NCBI GenBank assembly: GCA_900547745.1
Contig: URHT01000030.1
Span: 1-21,883, forward strand
Length of the DNA: 21,883 nucleotides
DNA from: an uncultured Eubacteriales bacterium
Lineage (GTDB): Bacteria; Bacillota; Clostridia; Oscillospirales; Oscillospiraceae
Direction: 5' to 3'
In this document: piece after piece, positions 21,356-21,883 of the stretch
Numbering within the stretch: the first letter of the stretch is position 1
How the letters are laid out: every line of letters starts with the position of its first letter
Program-made: the position numbers and the translations under genes
The notes under the pieces: generated by a model
What the model saw: only the letters and a program-made list of their open reading frames with translations
Told to the model about the DNA's origin: nothing
Database searches by the model: none

Positions 21356-21420
21356 ACACATATCCTCCCGTGAGCCGCCCGCCGGAAACCGCACCTGGGG
21401 GCGCTGAATCGTTACCTTAT

Positions 21421-21449
21421 ATTATATCTTGTATCCCCCTGTTTCGCAA
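21421..21449 (-). promoter_or_regulatory. hprK operon promoter
   Basis: On the minus strand TTGCGA (21449-21444) and a perfect TATAAT (21426-21421) are 17 nt apart. The start near 21414 leaves a leader of about 60 nt. This is the only good promoter I see for the seven-gene operon, although internal ones inside coding sequence would be hard to spot. Confidence 0.72.
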
Positions 21450-21494
21450 CACTTTCCCCTTTCAAAAAAATTTCGTTTTTTTGTCAAATAGTGC

Positions 21495-21523
21495 TTGCAA
21501 TTCGGCGCGTTATCTGTTATTAT
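21495..21523 (+). promoter_or_regulatory. rpmB promoter
   Basis: TTGCAA (21495-21500) and TATTAT (21518-21523) are 17 nt apart. The start near 21530 gives a 50-nt leader with AAGGAGGTG at 21565-21573, a nearly full anti-Shine-Dalgarno match, as expected for a ribosomal protein gene. Confidence 0.78.
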
Positions 21524-21579
21524 ATCAAATGCTTGCGATGCAAGCGACCGTATGTTACAACAGCAAGGAGGTGCAACGG

Positions 21580-21768
21580 ATGGCTAAGTGCGAATTTTGC
21601 GACAAGGGCGTGACCTTCGGTATTAAGGTCTCTCACTCCCACCGGCGTTCCAATCGTCCCTGGAAGCCCAATGTCAAGCGCGTGAAGGCAGTGATCAACG
21701 GCACGCCTCGCCATGTATATGTTTGTACCCGGTGCCTGCGTTCCGGCAAAGTTACCCGCGCGATCTGA
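21580..21768 (+). CDS. rpmB: 50S ribosomal protein L28
   Basis: A 62-residue basic ribosomal protein of the large subunit. The sequence MAKCEFCDKGVTFGIKVSHS is diagnostic for bacterial L28, continuing with HRRSNRPWKPN and VYVCTRCLRSGKV. Two CxxC pairs (Cys4/Cys7 and Cys49/Cys52) make it the zinc-binding C+ form, which in bacteria that also carry a zinc-free paralogue is subject to zinc-dependent exchange. The ATG at 21580 is fixed by AAGGAGGTG 6 nt upstream; the frame is open earlier to 21370 but crosses the promoter. It is monocistronic, with its own terminator, and diverges from the hprK operon. Confidence 0.97.
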   Translation: MAKCEFCDKGVTFGIKVSHSHRRSNRPWKPNVKRVKAVINGTPRHVYVCTRCLRSGKVTRAI

Positions 21769-21797
21769 GTTGATCAGCGCCTGAACTGTACAGACAA

Positions 21798-21830
21798 AAA
21801 GCCCTGCGGAATAATCCGCAGGGCTTTCTT
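21798..21830 (+). terminator. rpmB terminator
   Basis: Thirteen-base perfect arms (21798-21810, 21815-21827) enclose an ATAA loop and end in TTTCTTG, about 30 nt past the rpmB stop. AAAA on the left side may allow use on the minus strand too. Confidence 0.88.
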
Positions 21831-21840
21831 GTATATCGAA

Positions 21841-21863
21841 AACCACTCGCTGGGCGAGTGGTT
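21841..21863. repeat. Hairpin at the right window edge
   Basis: Ten-base perfect arms AACCACTCGC and GCGAGTGGTT flank TGG, followed by CAAAAAA on the plus strand. Read on the minus strand it follows TTTTTTG and ends in GGTTTTCG, so it could terminate a leftward gene lying beyond the window, or be a dispersed repeat. Confidence 0.5.
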
Positions 21864-21883
21864 CAAAAAAGGCTGCTGCCGAT

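Overview
The window reads as chromosomal DNA of a GC-rich gut-type Clostridia, most likely Oscillospiraceae/Ruminococcaceae. This is inference. It rests on the set hprK, rapZ, whiA, type III pantothenate kinase, PPi-type phosphofructokinase, split transketolase, DUF4364 and a four-cysteine L28, on a high-GC core, and on near-consensus sigma-70 promoters with GGAGG ribosome sites. No rRNA, tRNA or CRISPR array was seen.

Layout. 1-525: a lower-GC tnpV remnant of a Tn4451-like element, bounded by strong hairpins. 536-6320: central carbon genes, namely coaX (+), pfp (-) diverging from class II aldolase fba (+), a GNAT acetyltransferase (+), and a transketolase split into two genes (-). 6434-7985: an Amidase_6 protein (+) converging on a Xer-type tyrosine recombinase (-). 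7986-9300: an AT-richer accessory patch of hairpins, a 57-codon Cys-rich reading frame, two near-identical palindromes flanking a good promoter, an orphan terminator and a membrane-anchored XRE regulator. 9366-10589: a TfoX_N protein coupled to a phosphate butyryl/acetyltransferase. 10751-11639: a small membrane protein and a DUF4364 regulator. 11701-11803: a hairpin-rich repeat-like patch. 11808-12647: a conserved cysteine-rich protein of unknown role. 12768-21355: one long leftward operon. 21580-21768: rpmB, diverging from that operon.

The long operon reads hprK, ROK glucokinase, murB, rapZ, whiA, C_GCAxxG_C_C protein, dnaE, with ATGA overlaps or gaps of 10-21 nt. It links carbon-catabolite signalling, sugar phosphorylation, peptidoglycan precursor synthesis, division and development regulators, and replication. 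The gene yvcK, usual between rapZ and whiA, is absent here. Convergent gene pairs share bidirectional hairpin terminators, and several divergent pairs carry back-to-back promoters.

I see no clear new defence or biosynthetic system. The least explained parts are the 7986-8803 patch with its paired operator-like palindromes and the Cys-rich protein at 11808-12647.
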